Position numbers and translations under genes: made by a program. From Aphelenchoides besseyi (lineage: Eukaryota > Nematoda > Chromadorea > Rhabditida > Aphelenchoididae): DNA of 64,000 bases. Of this stretch, positions 11,205-22,017 are shown piece after piece (within the stretch, counting starts at the first letter, position 1; the number at the start of each line of letters is the position of its first letter). The notes beneath the pieces are model-generated. The model ran no database searches. It worked only from the letters and a program-made list of their open reading frames with translations, and was not told where the DNA came from. The stretch spans positions 3,658,001 through 3,722,000 of the forward strand of contig JAMPIQ010000003.1 in assembly GCA_024699855.1 (NCBI GenBank). Direction: 5' to 3'.

Positions 11205-11626
11205 ATGGATGGAAATACGAATAACCACAACGTGAGTTTGTATTCCGTCGCTGTTCTATGACTGTTCAGAGTGATTGTCTTCCACTCTCAGCTCCATCGA
11301 TTCAACTCAACTCCAAGGGCCATTTGAATCGTCTTCAATGGTGTCTCAGTCAGAAGATACCAACCGATGAGTTGGACCAACTGCGCAGTTCGATTCGCAT
11401 TCCCGATGCAGACGCAATGGCGGTAAGATCAACGACTGGTTTCTTATTCCCGCTGTTTCAGAAGCTTATTCGTCAGTCAACTCGTCTTCCAACCAACGAA
11501 GATCGTGAGTTGGTGGCTCGAGTAGCGAATCGAGTGTGTCCACTTGAAGAGAACGTTCAGATTCCGTCCAAACGTCGACATGAATTCGCGTGGGAGAACT
11601 TCGATTCGCTTGTTTTCGATCGTTAG
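11205..11626 (+). CDS. Small three-exon protein, duplicated gene copy 1
   Basis: I do not recognise the product. Exons 11205-11231, 11270-11422 and 11462-11626 give 114 residues. Introns are 38 and 39 bases with standard ends. The protein is polar, with several Pro, Arg and Glu residues, no signal peptide and no membrane helix. The second copy at 23.7 kb differs at only a few codons, yet its ATG has become ATA. This copy therefore looks like the functional one. It lies upstream of the Nup85 gene on the same strand. Confidence 0.65.
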
Positions 11627-11666
11627 ACAAACCAATTTTATTGTATAGCTTATTTTACGAGTGGAA

Positions 11667-11830
11667 TCATTTTGGAAGCGTGAAATAAACCGATTGATTG
11701 GACTTCTTTTCGGTCGGAGATCCAATTTCGTCGTCTGCTGTTCTTCTGCTTCCTGAAACAAACAGGAAACCGATTCATAATCAAGCACTCACTTTAACCG
11801 CTTCTTCTGTGCTTTTGAGTTCCCTAAAAA
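11667..11830 (-). CDS. 3' end of a minus-strand gene, truncated or decayed
   Basis: Within the duplicated block the minus strand ends with codons for NQSVYFTLPK and a stop at 11669-11667, followed by an AATAAA for that strand. The same end occurs at 24144 in the second copy. Upstream of about 11722 the sequences diverge, and the exon before (near 11790-11820) joins in a different frame from the shared ending. This copy may be broken. Confidence 0.3.
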
Positions 11831-11847
11831 CTTCAACTGCTCAGTAA

Positions 11848-14195
11848 AAATCAATGATGAAATTTTGGCATTTCATTCAACCGCCAAAATCGCTGGAGTT
11901 AGCGTCCAATTGGACACTTCAGACTACACGAAAATGGAAGTTGGATCGGGAGTAGCGGAGACAAAAGCGAATCGTTTCTTTCGCGACTCTCCGAGCAAGA
12001 ACACAACGTTCTTCGGTTCACAGGTTACGAAAACGTTGATATACGATTTGCACGGTCAGTTTTGCTTTTCGATTTGTCTACTGAAACGACTTTAGAAACT
12101 TTTTGTGCGGTTCAAGAGCTCGCTCGTACGAACAACGAGATTCTTCGACCGGAAAAGTTTGTTGATTAGCTCAGAATTCGTGAGCAGTTTCTTCTTTTAG
12201 TGCTATTCTCATCAGTCAACACTATCGAATGGCCATTCGAACGGCCCTACAAAATGTGCAAGATAACGATCGAGAAAAGAAGGAGCTTGTGCTGCATCGG
12301 GAACTCTACAACGCCGATGTTTTGTGGTCGTTGACTGAAGCGGTTTACATTCAATCTACAGGTTCTTCCATTCGGACATTTTTCTCACGAGTTTTCAGAC
12401 AACCCTCTAGTTATTGATCTGATCAACTGGGGTTTGCATTGCTTCGGAAATGCGGCAAAAACGATTTGCGATCAAGTGGTCGAAAAAGCGGATGCTCCAG
12501 AAACACATCAGTACTATTGGAATGCGGTAAACAACGGAATTCGTTCGTACAAACCTCTTCTGTTTAGCTCGTACTGTCAATCGTACACGCGGATTTCACT
12601 TCGGCTATGCGAGTTCTACGAAAACACAGCAATTTTGAACGAGACAACTCACTTCAGCAACTGGGCACTTTTCTTCAGAGCTTCCAGTTTGCCGTTGATT
12701 CCGGAATCGAAAATACGAGCTCATTCATCGAAACCCAAAAGGTGCAGTGGTGATGTCCGGCAATAAGAATTCCGTTGTTTAGAAAGTTCGAGACTCATTA
12801 CGCAACGGAACATTCAAACGCTCAAGTGAAGAACTGGAGGTGATCGTCGTCCGGATATTGATCGGCAAAATGGAGTCTTTTGAGAAGTGTGGTCGCAGTT
12901 TGTACGATTTCTGGTACGAGTTGCTGCCCGCTTATGTGCTCTTTACATGTCCAGGAGCAGATCTCGACAACATTGGAAAAATAGCTCAAGTGAGTGAAGA
13001 TCTTGTAATTCAATTTCCGTTCGTATATTCAGACTCGTTATCAAACACTCTGTCCAACTGATACACATGTCAGCACGGTCGAAACGATGAACACGGAGAT
13101 CGATCGGCCAATTTTCTCGATCTTGTGCAAGAAACTACCCGAAATGTTGAAGCAAATTTGTGAGAACTCGGTTTCTTGGTGGTTTCCAGTGCATCTTTGC
13201 GATCTGTTTCAAAAACTCGATCCTTCCGTTATCACGATGTTGGGCGAGCAGATACAACAGTCATCGGGAAGAGAGACAGCAAACTTTGGAGCTGCAAGAA
13301 ACGAGGGTCTTCAACCACAGCGACAGCGTTTGAATGCGGATGAAATTGTTCGAACCTCAATGATCATCGATTACGGCACAGCGCTGTTGGAATCGTACGA
13401 TTTTTGGAACATCTCCTACTCTTACGTTTTGAGTTGTGGTGCCGAAAATGCAACCTACGAACTGGATTCTTGTTTAGTTCGTTTGAGTTTGGACTCAGTG
13501 AAGAAGGCCGAGCGATTGTACGTCTTGTCTCTTAAACACGAACAAAAGCGGTAGTTGCTCGATCGTTGGTTGAAAGGTAAGAATCCTGGGTTTCGAAGTC
13601 TGAGCTTTCCATTCAGATATGCGAAAGATGGTCATTACAACGAAGCACTTTCCTGGGCTCTTCGCTCTGAACTTTCCGATCTGATTAACTTGGTCTCAAA
13701 CAAAATGCTCTCAACATTCGATGCCAGACCATCAGTCAATTGCGAATCTCCGACGCAACTTCGACCATGTTCCTCAACTATCCAAATCTGCTTCTTCTCC
13801 AACGGTTCTATCAATTTCGTCGTTTTCTCGTTCGAGGACAAGCAAGCGAAGCGGCCAGGAAACTTTACGAGTTGGTGACTTCCGGAATGGCACCAATTGC
13901 CTTCCAAGTTTATTGTTCGATCAAATGACCAAGTTGTTAGATCCATCCACCACGGGTTTCATTCAGGTACGTACTTAGGATTTTGGATTGTAACACTTTG
14001 ATTATTCAGCTTCCCGAATTAGATCGAGACTCAATCTACGATCTAATGAAAGCGGCCAACAACTTCGAACTTCGAAACGCGATCATTCGTCCGTCCAAAG
14101 CAGCTGACAGTCCACACACCGTAGAGTTGCCAACCGAAATTAAGTTTCTTCGTCCAGCTCTTTGTAGTGGTTCGGCGCTAAGATCGTTGTCGTGA
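11848..14195 (+). CDS. NUP85: Nucleoporin Nup85
   Basis: Nup85 is a scaffold subunit of the Y-complex (Nup107-160) of the nuclear pore. About ten exons together match the family along its length: an N-terminal beta-type region (SVQLDTSDYTKMEVG), then alpha-solenoid segments such as ETHQYYWNAVNNGI, VSWWFPVHLCDLFQKL and YNEALSWALRSEL, which align in order with vertebrate Nup85. The C-terminal exons (14011-14195) end at TGA after LCSGSALRSLS. A stop at 13552 is removed by an intron of about 67 bases (donor after 13550, acceptor near 13617). The very 5' end is not fixed: the first readable exon begins near 11848 after a CTCAG acceptor and has no ATG in frame. The family assignment is from remembered motif order, not a search. 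Confidence 0.7.
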
Positions 14196-14656
14196 ATCGT
14201 CTGTTTAAATGATCATATTGTTGTTTTACAAGACTTTTCATGGCGTAAACGAACTAAGAATAAAGTTCATGATGCAAGAATATAGTAACCATATGAGTAG
14301 CAAAAATTGACTTCAACGTTTCCGAGCCACGACCACTTGTCTTCATTGCATCTAATGGCACTTGGTCTTGCGTCTTCGCGGTGCAATCTTTCATCGACTT
14401 GTTTGGTGCGAGATTTAAGAAAACAAACCATTAAAATGCTCTTTTGTCTTTCTTTGTAGCACTTTATTCGATAGCTATCTGAGGTAGCGTGTTCAAGCAA
14501 ACTGTTTTATTATCTCAACACAATTGATATGACCTAAGAACGGAGGAACAACTTAGACAATTAGAGCAGAACTTTAAGTCAAACAGGATTCTACGATTTC
14601 GGTCGAACATTAGAGTACGAGAATATACCTGTGATTGTATTGAACTACATAGCTGT
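14196..14656. other. Convergent 3' ends, no gene seen
   Basis: Tail-to-tail space between the Nup85 gene (plus) and the enolase-like gene (minus). It is AT-rich, with an AATAAA-like signal near 14260. No coding pattern is supported. Confidence 0.4.
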
Positions 14657-16252
14657 TTAGGCCAATGGATCGCGGAACTTCTCTCCAGCGTAAACCGCTT
14701 CATTTCCGAGTTTCTCTTCAATACCAAGAATTCGCTCGTATTTCGGAATTCTGAATTGTTCAACTGTTATATCACAACTCAATTTGCACAGCTTACTGTT
14801 CACTTCGACATGGAGCACCAGTTTTGATCTAAAAGACAGGAAAAGTTAATTGCTGTTCCAACAAACGTACTTGTCCGGCTGACAATCCAACAACAAAATC
14901 AGCAATGAAGGTGTCGTCAGTCTCGCAAAAACGATCCGAAACCATTACACCCCAGCCGTTTTCACGCGCCAATTTGGCCGCTTCAATTGATTCCGTAACC
15001 GTGCCAATTTGGTTGACCTAAAAGACAAAAGATATGAACGATACACGAGTACTTTGAAAAAACCTTCAACAAAAGACAATTGCCCGATTTCTTCTCAATT
15101 GCTTGACGAATACGTTTCGGGTTTGTGACGGTGAGATCGTTACCAACTAATTGGATTGAAGTCGAAGCCAAAAGTTTGGACCAACTGAAAACCAAAATGG
15201 TTGTTGTTGTTTTCTCGAAATGACTAACCTGTCGCAGTCATCCTGATGAAATGCGTCTTCAATTGAAACAACCGGATAATCTTTGATGAAACTCTTGTAA
15301 AGATCTCCGAGTTGATCGCCATCAATCCATTTCGATGGGTCCGACTTTTCGTTTTTGAAGTCCAAATCGTATTTGCCGTCCTTGTAGAATTCGGAAGCCC
15401 CAATGTCCATTCCGATTTTCACTTTACCAGAGTAGCCGGCCTTAGAAATGAAGGTCTTCAACAGATCCAAAGCTTCTTTGAAATCTTGAAACTTTGGAGC
15501 GAAAGTGTTTTCCTCACCAACTGCGGTGGCATCCATTCCGTACTCATCTCTGATCTCCTTCTATACAGTTGCTTCAAATTCATTACAACAATGTGAAATC
15601 AAACCTGAAGTTCATTGCTGATCTTCTTACCCATATCCATGGCTTCGCGGAAATTTTTCGCGCCAACTGGAAGAATCATGAATTCTTGCATGGCGAGTTT
15701 GTTTTCGGCGTGAGCTCCACCATTGATGACATTGAATGCTGGAACCGGAAGAACAATCTTTGGTGTTCCAGCCAACTGTGCAATGTATTCATACAATCGG
15801 ATGTTGCTGTGCTCTGCAGCAGCCTTGCAAACAGCCATCGAAACACCCAAAATTACATTCGCACCCAAATTTGCTGAAAAAACCAAATGTCAATCGAATA
15901 AACAATAAAACAACCTTTGTTTTCAGTGCCGTCCAATTCGATCATGAGCTTATTAATCGCCGCTTGTTCGGTTACTTGCAATCCCTTGGTCACAAGCGCA
16001 GGCCCAATCTCATCATTGATCTTCGATACCGCCGTTAAAACATCTTTGTCGCGTAATTCCAACGACTCGTGAATTCCAGTAGACACTCTACTTGGAACGA
16101 CAGCTCGAGAGAAGCCTGTAAACTTCAGGATTAACTGATGAAGAGAAACCGAATTTACCGCTATCGGCGGTCAATTGGACTTCAACGGTCGGGTTGCCGA
16201 AAGAATCGTAGATTCGTCGAGCGAAAACAAATGATCTTGCCCTTTTTAGCGG
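14657..16252 (-). CDS. Enolase-like protein with altered active-site motifs
   Basis: Enolase converts 2-phosphoglycerate to phosphoenolpyruvate in glycolysis. Eight exons read from 16252 down to 14657 give about 430 residues, close to the usual 432-436. The fold is clear: [56 protein letters not shown] and the C-terminal Y-A-G-E-K-F-R. Several usually invariant residues differ. DSRGNP is DSFGNP, the loop SGASTG is SRVSTG, DEGGFAP is EENTFAP, EDPF is EDAF, and SHRSGE is SDRFCE, which replaces the conserved His373-equivalent. The Lys345- and Lys396-equivalent sites are kept. It may be a diverged paralogue with reduced or lost activity rather than the housekeeping enzyme. The first exon lacks its ATG; the 5' exon is not identified. 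Confidence 0.85.
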
Positions 16253-16921
16253 CTGAAAAAGATTGAAGTTTATTCACAAATGAAACGCGCAGCAAAAAAA
16301 CAAAGTCATCGACGTCCGATGCAATTCGCCGCTCGAAGAGAAGAAACGGCCGCCGCTCTCAAATCAAAACGTTTTGTCCGAGGGCACAAACATGAAAGAA
16401 AAAGTACTTGGTCGGAAGGTTTTGCCTCAACAAAATTTCCACCATTCGAACAGTAAAAAAGTTTGCCCTGGATCGGGAAAACGACCTTTAGCTGCAGGTC
16501 CATCAACATCGTTGTTTTTAAATGCAAAAGAAGCAACAGCAACTCGTTCAGCCAAAACAGTCCGATTGCTCGAAACGAGCACCAGAAATCGAAAGAGAAA
16601 ACTGCCGATCAAATTAAATGGCAAAAGAAAAACGCCCAAACGATTTGCCCTCAAACCGAGTTGTTTCGGAGACCTCATGGTAAACAGAAAACTTTGTAAA
16701 TTTCATTTTGATGGCGTTGTAATCGACAAGTAAGAAATATCGCCCCGTTCATGGATCTCAATTTGCCTCGGTGATAACAAAAAGAAGTGGACTGACTTTT
16801 AAGAAAAGGTTGTGGCATAGAAATTGTTCACAAAAATACATGCCCTTATATCATAATAAAAAGCCCTCTAACTGCAGAAATTGATGTGAAACACTTAAAC
16901 CAAAAGCCTTGAAATTGGGTC
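16253..16921. other. Upstream of enolase-like gene; no clear gene
   Basis: The plus strand is open for about 120 codons at 16374-16733 and the minus strand is open as well. Both are Lys/Arg- or Ser/Leu-rich without a recognisable pattern. The region may contain the missing 5' exon and promoter of the enolase-like gene. Confidence 0.3.
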
Positions 16922-17108
16922 TCACTTACAAGTCTGATCTTCTTGCCTAGAAGAGCTAGGCTGCAATCGTTGTTCATTACGTCTCGATGACTCCTAAAGA
17001 CAAACCCTTCAAATCAGTCTTAACTATTTGACTTACCGTTTGAAGGTCCTGTTGCTCCGAAGCCAAGTGCTTTGTGAGCAAGTCCAACAGCTTTTTTGCG
17101 TTGGGCAT
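16922..17108 (-). CDS. Possible 47-residue peptide
   Basis: Two exons (17108-17037 and 16993-16922) join in frame across a 43-base intron with GTAAGT..TTTAG. The ATG follows a TTTTTAG acceptor, as expected of an exon start. The product is helical at first (NAKKLLDLLTKHLASEQQDL), then Ser/Arg/Gln-rich. Nothing identifies it, and it may be part of a longer gene. Confidence 0.3.
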
Positions 17109-17799
17109 CTAAAAATACCATTAAAAACGGTATTGCACGATAAAAAGAATTGCACGAAAAAAACGCGACGCGAATCTTTTACCCTCAAATAGGGAAAAAA
17201 CATGCCGATCGTTCGGCAGATGACGTAAACTCGACCGCTGCATTCGCGTCGATTAAGACTAAAGGAGTTTTCAGGTCGCACACAAAAACAACTACAACAT
17301 TCGAAGCTGTTGCATAAGAGGAGTTTGAAGTACAGAATTTGAACGGGAAAAACACAGTATGATAAGATTGTTGCCAAATATCATTTGGGCTCCGGCGATT
17401 TGCTCCGCGAGGTAGTTAAATCGGGATTGAGAACTTGAGTTTAAATGAACCAGATAATGGGATCCGGTGACTTAGAACTGCCCAACCCCACGGTATTGTG
17501 GAAGACTGATAATCGTTGGTGTCAATGATCAGTTTCTCCGTGGCTTGTTAAATTGAGTTGCTTGTGGTTTGAAGCGACTTCTATGAAGAATTGGAAGACA
17601 GCTCTTGAGCTGATTGACGACGTTTGCGATAGTCGTCAAATTCAATTGATATCGTTGAAATATGTGGTTGACGTCAAGGAGTTACAGTAGCCGACGGAGT
17701 TGACTGTTTCGGCCGTGGCATTGAACAATTAAAACGACCATTTGCAGCTACAGCAGCTCTGCTGGCTTTTGCCGTTTTGTCCGATGAGTTCGATTGCGC
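17109..17799. other. No gene supported
   Basis: Short interrupted frames only. The part from about 17580 on may be decayed sequence belonging to the Nudix-like remnant that follows. Confidence 0.3.
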
Positions 17800-18215
17800 A
17801 GTTGCCGGAGGGCCGTCTATTGTCATTGCCTAAGTAGTCGTTCGCAAGTATTGGAGTTGGCGGGCTTGTTGAGGACGCAAATCTTCGAATTTTGCTCATG
17901 AAAGAACGCAGTGATCTCTATCTCGATTGCAACTTTCCGGGGGAGTGAACTCTGATCCAAACGACACGATTGCTGACAGTTCATCTATTCCAACATAATG
18001 ATCGAATACAAAGAGTTCTTAGCTGTTGTTCGCGAGTCCTTGAAGAAATGGGCATAGAAATGATCTTCGATGGAGTTCTTATGTTTCGACATTCAAAAAC
18101 AACTCCGTTTCATAAAGACACTTGTGATTTGTGTTTTGTTTGCTACTTGAAACCCGACGATAAATTTAAATTTGAGACAACGCCCTATTCAAGTGAGGCT
18201 GCAGTAGTTAGCGGT
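17800..18215 (+). pseudogene. Decayed Nudix hydrolase, NUDT6-like
   Basis: Nudix enzymes hydrolyse nucleoside diphosphates linked to other moieties. Fragments in order resemble a Nudix domain: ILLMKERSDLYLDCNFPGE (near 17890-17947), a RVLEEMGIE remnant of the Nudix box (near 18032-18055), then FDGVLMFRH and CDLCFVCYLKPDDKF, which fit the NUDT6 type. The pieces lie in different frames with stops between them and no splice sites that would repair them, and the first box half is badly degraded. The last frame ends at 18215. Confidence 0.4.
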
Positions 18216-18649
18216 TAAAACGGTAACAAAAGCTGCATCAATACTTTTTGCTACATTAGGTACAGTGAGCAAGTTACAGAGCTTCCGAGTAGCGCAATTC
18301 GCAAGTTCCATCATACGATTCTCGAGCCATTGATGCAATGAAGACAAGTGGTCGTTAAGGCTGCTATCTGAAGTCGTTTGATCTAAATGAACGGAATGAA
18401 AGCCTAGGATGACTTGTACAAGAACGGAAATTTGCATTCACATTCCATTTGTTCTTAGCAAGTACTAAACCGTTTAGTCATTACAAGGGAAGTGCGTGAA
18501 TTGTGGAGCGAGTTCCGGGACGTGTTATAGCTCATTCGATGCCGCGTGATTTCTGCTCCTGCTAAATAGCACGTTCAAGCACGCTGGAACGCTTTAAAGT
18601 TCGAGCTAATTTCATTACAATTCACTTTCAGAAATTGAGTGGTAGGAAG
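18216..18649. other. No gene supported
   Basis: The plus strand near 18285-18345 carries ELPSSAIRKFHHTILEP in an isolated frame, possibly another remnant. Nothing else is supported. Confidence 0.3.
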
Positions 18650-18652
18650 TGT

Positions 18653-18735
18653 GCTGTGGTGGCCGAGCGGTCAAGCGCTCTACCTGCAGAAGCTCTTCGT
18701 TGGCGGATTGCGAGTTCGGATCCTTCTGTCGTGAT
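18653..18735 (+). other. tRNA-like sequence with class II features, degenerate
   Basis: A box-A-like TGGCCGAGCGG (about 18660) and a box-B-like AGTTCGGATCC (about 18712) are spaced as in a tRNA with a long variable arm. The T-arm and acceptor stem do not pair well, and the sequence between them shares CTGCAGAAG with the inverted neighbour. It looks like a tRNA pseudogene or a tRNA-derived repeat. Confidence 0.35.
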
Positions 18736-18855
18736 TTCAAGTTCTTGCATTGGATCTACCAAAAGGACTCCAAAAAGTTCGAAAAAAGTCGACTTGAACC
18801 CTTGCAGTCATCTACCGTCCACTCTTTTCCCTTCTGAATACGAAGCAGAAACTCG

Positions 18856-18936
18856 ACAATCGGAAGAATCGAACCTGCGACCGGCAAAAGAAGAGACCTT
18901 CTGCAAGCGGACCGCTTTCACACTCGGCTATCACTG
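18856..18936 (-). other. tRNA-like sequence with class II features, inverted copy
   Basis: On the minus strand a box-A-like TAGCCGAGTGTG and a good box B (GGTTCGATTCT) flank GCTTGCAGAAG and a long putative variable arm. The T-arm is mostly paired, but the acceptor stem is not. It resembles the plus-strand sequence at 18653-18735 and faces it. Confidence 0.35.
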
Positions 18937-19344
18937 CACATCTCTTCCTGTTCGGTTTTCGAAGACTATATTTGGCTTGACATGGGCTTCAACTTTGTCG
19001 CTTAATGGACGGTTGTCTTCGTTATTGCCGACCGTTTGTCGTCGAGAAGTGTAGTCAAGATGCTTTGCGTTTGGTTTCACAAGTGAGTTTCTTATATAAA
19101 CAAGAATTCCTATGAGTTGCCTATTCGCTTCTGCATGTTGCAAACTGCAACTTCTAATGCAAGTCTTGCCTGCAGAACAAATCCTATTTGCGTAATCAAT
19201 GTAATGTCAAGTGTTGTCCGTAACTTTTGGCACTTATCCACAAAGGCATCCTGAAAACCTTGTGACCAATATCCGCGCTGGTCAGCTTGGTCATTTGAAC
19301 CAAAATGTCTAAACCACAATTAACTACCTACTCGAAAGCAATTT
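18937..19344. other. No gene supported
   Basis: The minus strand has an exon-like stretch at about 19180-19250 (acceptor TTTTCAG, then DAFVDKCQKLRTTLDITL), without neighbours that would make a gene. Confidence 0.3.
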
Positions 19345-20780
19345 TGCTTATGCATCGAAACGAATATGTGTGTAATCGTCCACGATATAATGAGTTGTCA
19401 GCTCTTGAGTTTTTCAAATACTTGGTTAGTATTGCTATGACGTGTGTTTATAATAATACTCTTTAGTTGATATCACGACAATTCCTTCAAGCATCTCAGT
19501 TGCACCAAGTATATGAGTTTGCAATCTTCGAATACAGTAGCGACGACAAGAAATTCCTTGTCTCATCAATGAAAGGAAAATTTGATGAAGTCTGGGCAAC
19601 TGAATTTAAGTTAACGTTGGAAGAGATTCGAACTTGGAATCAACTCCTGGATGTACAGTATGTACGTCTTTTTACATACCGATACAAATATGCGGATGAG
19701 TTCTCAGCTGTTAGCAAGCTCTTCAGGGGTCTGCTTTTGTCGTTATATCTAAAGTCACTGGTATTTTAGGGCACATTGCACTGAATCTTTTTAACGATAT
19801 GTTTGAGGCTGAAAACCATAGTGCTATAATCAGGCAAATACAAAAGCAGCTATATTCTCTTGATGGTCATGCAAAATCAATGATTGGTCTGTCGGAAATG
19901 CCTCGTCTAAACTTAATGAGTTCTTTTTTGAGCATCGGAAACCTTTGTAAGTATCCGGATAGTTCAAATCAAATTTTGCTTAGATCAATTCAAGCAAGTG
20001 CTGACCAAACATCAAATCAAAGAACTAGTAGTGCAAAGCTTTGTCATAGACCCTGAAATTTTTGACCGTAAGATTCTTGGCACTAAAACATTGACTAAAG
20101 CTTTTAGCGACTATTGACGACAACTTCTTTGATGATTTTCCTACATGTCCTTCTGTTAAGAAACTGAAGTTTACTTGGAGGAATTTGGACGAAATGCATA
20201 ATCTAGTCCCGAAAGTTACTAAGATGATGCCGTTTTTCCCTAATTTGCGCCAACTGTACTGTCGTTTTGAAACTTATGATTATCCACACGAAGAAGTAGA
20301 TCATCTTTTTAAGCGCAAACATAAATGTCCGAAATTTCAGTTAAGTTTACAAAAGCTGGTTGTTTGGATACGAGACGAATGCAGAAAAATTGAGGAGCTG
20401 CAAAAAGCGAGTCTATCCCTCACTGATGTGGTACTTGTTTACAACTTCAAAATACGCAAAGCGGAGTCAAAAAAAGTAAAAGCTATTTAAGGTCCGATTA
20501 AGATCATTTTCAGGTCGTAAAGCAACTAGTGAAAGAGATACTCAATACTACAGAGTTCAAGGTGCTGCGTTTTGCTAAGCTCGTCATGCCAGGAACCGAG
20601 GAGCATAAATATAACGGTTTTATTCGGCCATATTGTAAAGTGGAACTATGGCGAGAGCAACCAAATGGTGTTGCCGCTTTACAATTTAAAGTCGACTTGG
20701 ATCCACTTACACTTGATGATGATGATGAATCGGAAGATGAGTTAAGTGAAGATGAATCGGCCGAACATCGCGACAATTAG
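19345..20780 (+). CDS. Nematode FTH/F-box-like repeat-family protein
   Basis: Unnamed. Exons include about 19345-19425, 19469-19660, 19770-19950, about 19984-20067, 20112-20474 and 20515-20780, all in frame across short introns. The central part has the look of C. elegans FTH/DUF38-type proteins: repeated leucine-rich segments such as PSVKKLKFTWRNLDEM and PFFPNLRQLYCRFE. The C-terminus is very acidic (DDDDESEDELSEDESAE). No F-box is readable at the N-terminus, and the first exon lacks a clear ATG. The family assignment is a resemblance in pattern only. Confidence 0.4.
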
Positions 20781-21268
20781 CTTGCTCCTACTTGTACTCG
20801 CTAAGTCCTTTATTGACGAGTTCCATTTACGATCCACTGACAGACATTCTCGAAACATAGTTGTAACAGCATTAAGGACCACAACTCTTTCACGATCTCA
20901 TTCTTTGATTCACGACTCCAGTCTCAACTCGCACGGGCGCTCCGAAAATTTAATCGAGATGGTAGTTGTCGATTGTCTTGAAAAGGATAAATCTCTTCTA
21001 ATTCGCTTTTTTATGTGATGTGTGAATAATTTTTCGAATTGGGTTAGAAAACGAGTCAACTAATGAGTTTTGTTCGATCGGAAGTGAGTTACCGGATAAT
21101 TCGGACGGTCCGCAAAAATGGGCGTTCCGCCACTCTCGTTTTCTATTCTGGTTCCCGCTCATCCCTCTGTTGACATTGAGTTCTTTTTTGCATTCGATTG
21201 GTCATTTGGAAAATGAGTTTTCTGTAAACTTTTGCCGCTTTTTTCTCCCTTTGGTATCTTCCCAGTTC
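20781..21268. other. Intergenic, no gene supported
   Basis: A plus-strand frame at 20746-21018 overlaps the end of the previous gene in another phase and has no coding look. The promoter of the next gene is presumably here. Confidence 0.35.
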
Positions 21269-21894
21269 ATGGGCCCCATTGTGCCAATGAATCGCAACTA
21301 CTTCGGTAGTCCCTATTCGCCGTCCTCAATATCTCCCTATTCGGCCGGTGGTTATTTTGATGCTCCTCAAAATCAGCAGTCAAACTTCCCGATCTCTCCT
21401 CTTAACTCGCGAATGTGGAATTCCAGACCGATGGATGTTGAGAGTTTCGGATCTTCCGATTTTGCTGCTTATCGACAAAACGCCGCTCTACTTCAACACC
21501 AACAACCACACGGTATGGATCCATTGATTTCATCAATCAATCCACTCTCTAATCGAATGATGCCCGACTCTATGATGCCTATTAATGCTCAACGTCGAGC
21601 ATCGATGCCTCCAATTCAAGTCATTTATGGCAAACCAGGACCAATGGAAATTCAACCTGAAGAACCGACTGTTGGTTCAACACAGCAATCAGCGAGTAGC
21701 TCCAGTCAATCGTCATTGCCTCTGTTCTTACAAGGTGCTCCCGAAGACGCTGTCGAAGAAGTAAACACTAGAAAAAAACTACAAATGACAATTGTTTTCA
21801 GTATAAAAGAATTATTCGCACGCCGAAGAGTACGTATGAAGAGCAGGTCAAGCAAATCGATCAGTTAGTGGCAAGATTAGACGAAAGCAAACAA
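21269..21894 (+). CDS. Disordered Pro/Ser/Asn/Met-rich protein, 5' part
   Basis: Not recognised. Exon 1 (21269-21760) starts at an ATG just after a TTCCCAG acceptor. It encodes about 164 residues of low complexity: Ser-Pro-Tyr repeats, many Asn, Gln and Met, and a Gln/Ser run near the end. Exon 2 (21802-21894) adds a basic start and a heptad-like segment (YEEQVKQIDQLVARLDESK). The true 3' end is unclear: a further exon starting near 21999 would end at TGA after about 23 residues and overlap the start of the next gene. Composition suggests a regulatory or RNA/chromatin-associated protein, but nothing proves it. Confidence 0.45.
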
Positions 21895-22017
21895 GTGAGT
21901 TCAATGATAACGCGAAAATACGTGAGGCATTTAGTATTTGGTGTGTTTACGTGGTTGGACTACGAGTTCGATTTGTGTTTCACTGATGTTTGAATTGATT
22001 CAGTTTTGCCAACTAAA

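Larger units (their letters stand above)
10985..11722. repeat. Duplicated segment, copy 1
   Basis: This block is matched at about 23475-24200 in the same orientation. Identity is near complete from about 11095 to 11722, introns included, and weaker with indels over the first 100 bases. It contains a bidirectional promoter region, the whole small plus-strand gene (11205-11626), and the last codons and poly(A) region of a convergent minus-strand gene. Confidence 0.85.

Noticed and set aside
18653..18936. Functional tRNA genes
   Set aside because: Box A and box B are present, but acceptor stems do not pair in either sequence and the anticodon stem is imperfect. I list them as tRNA-like only.
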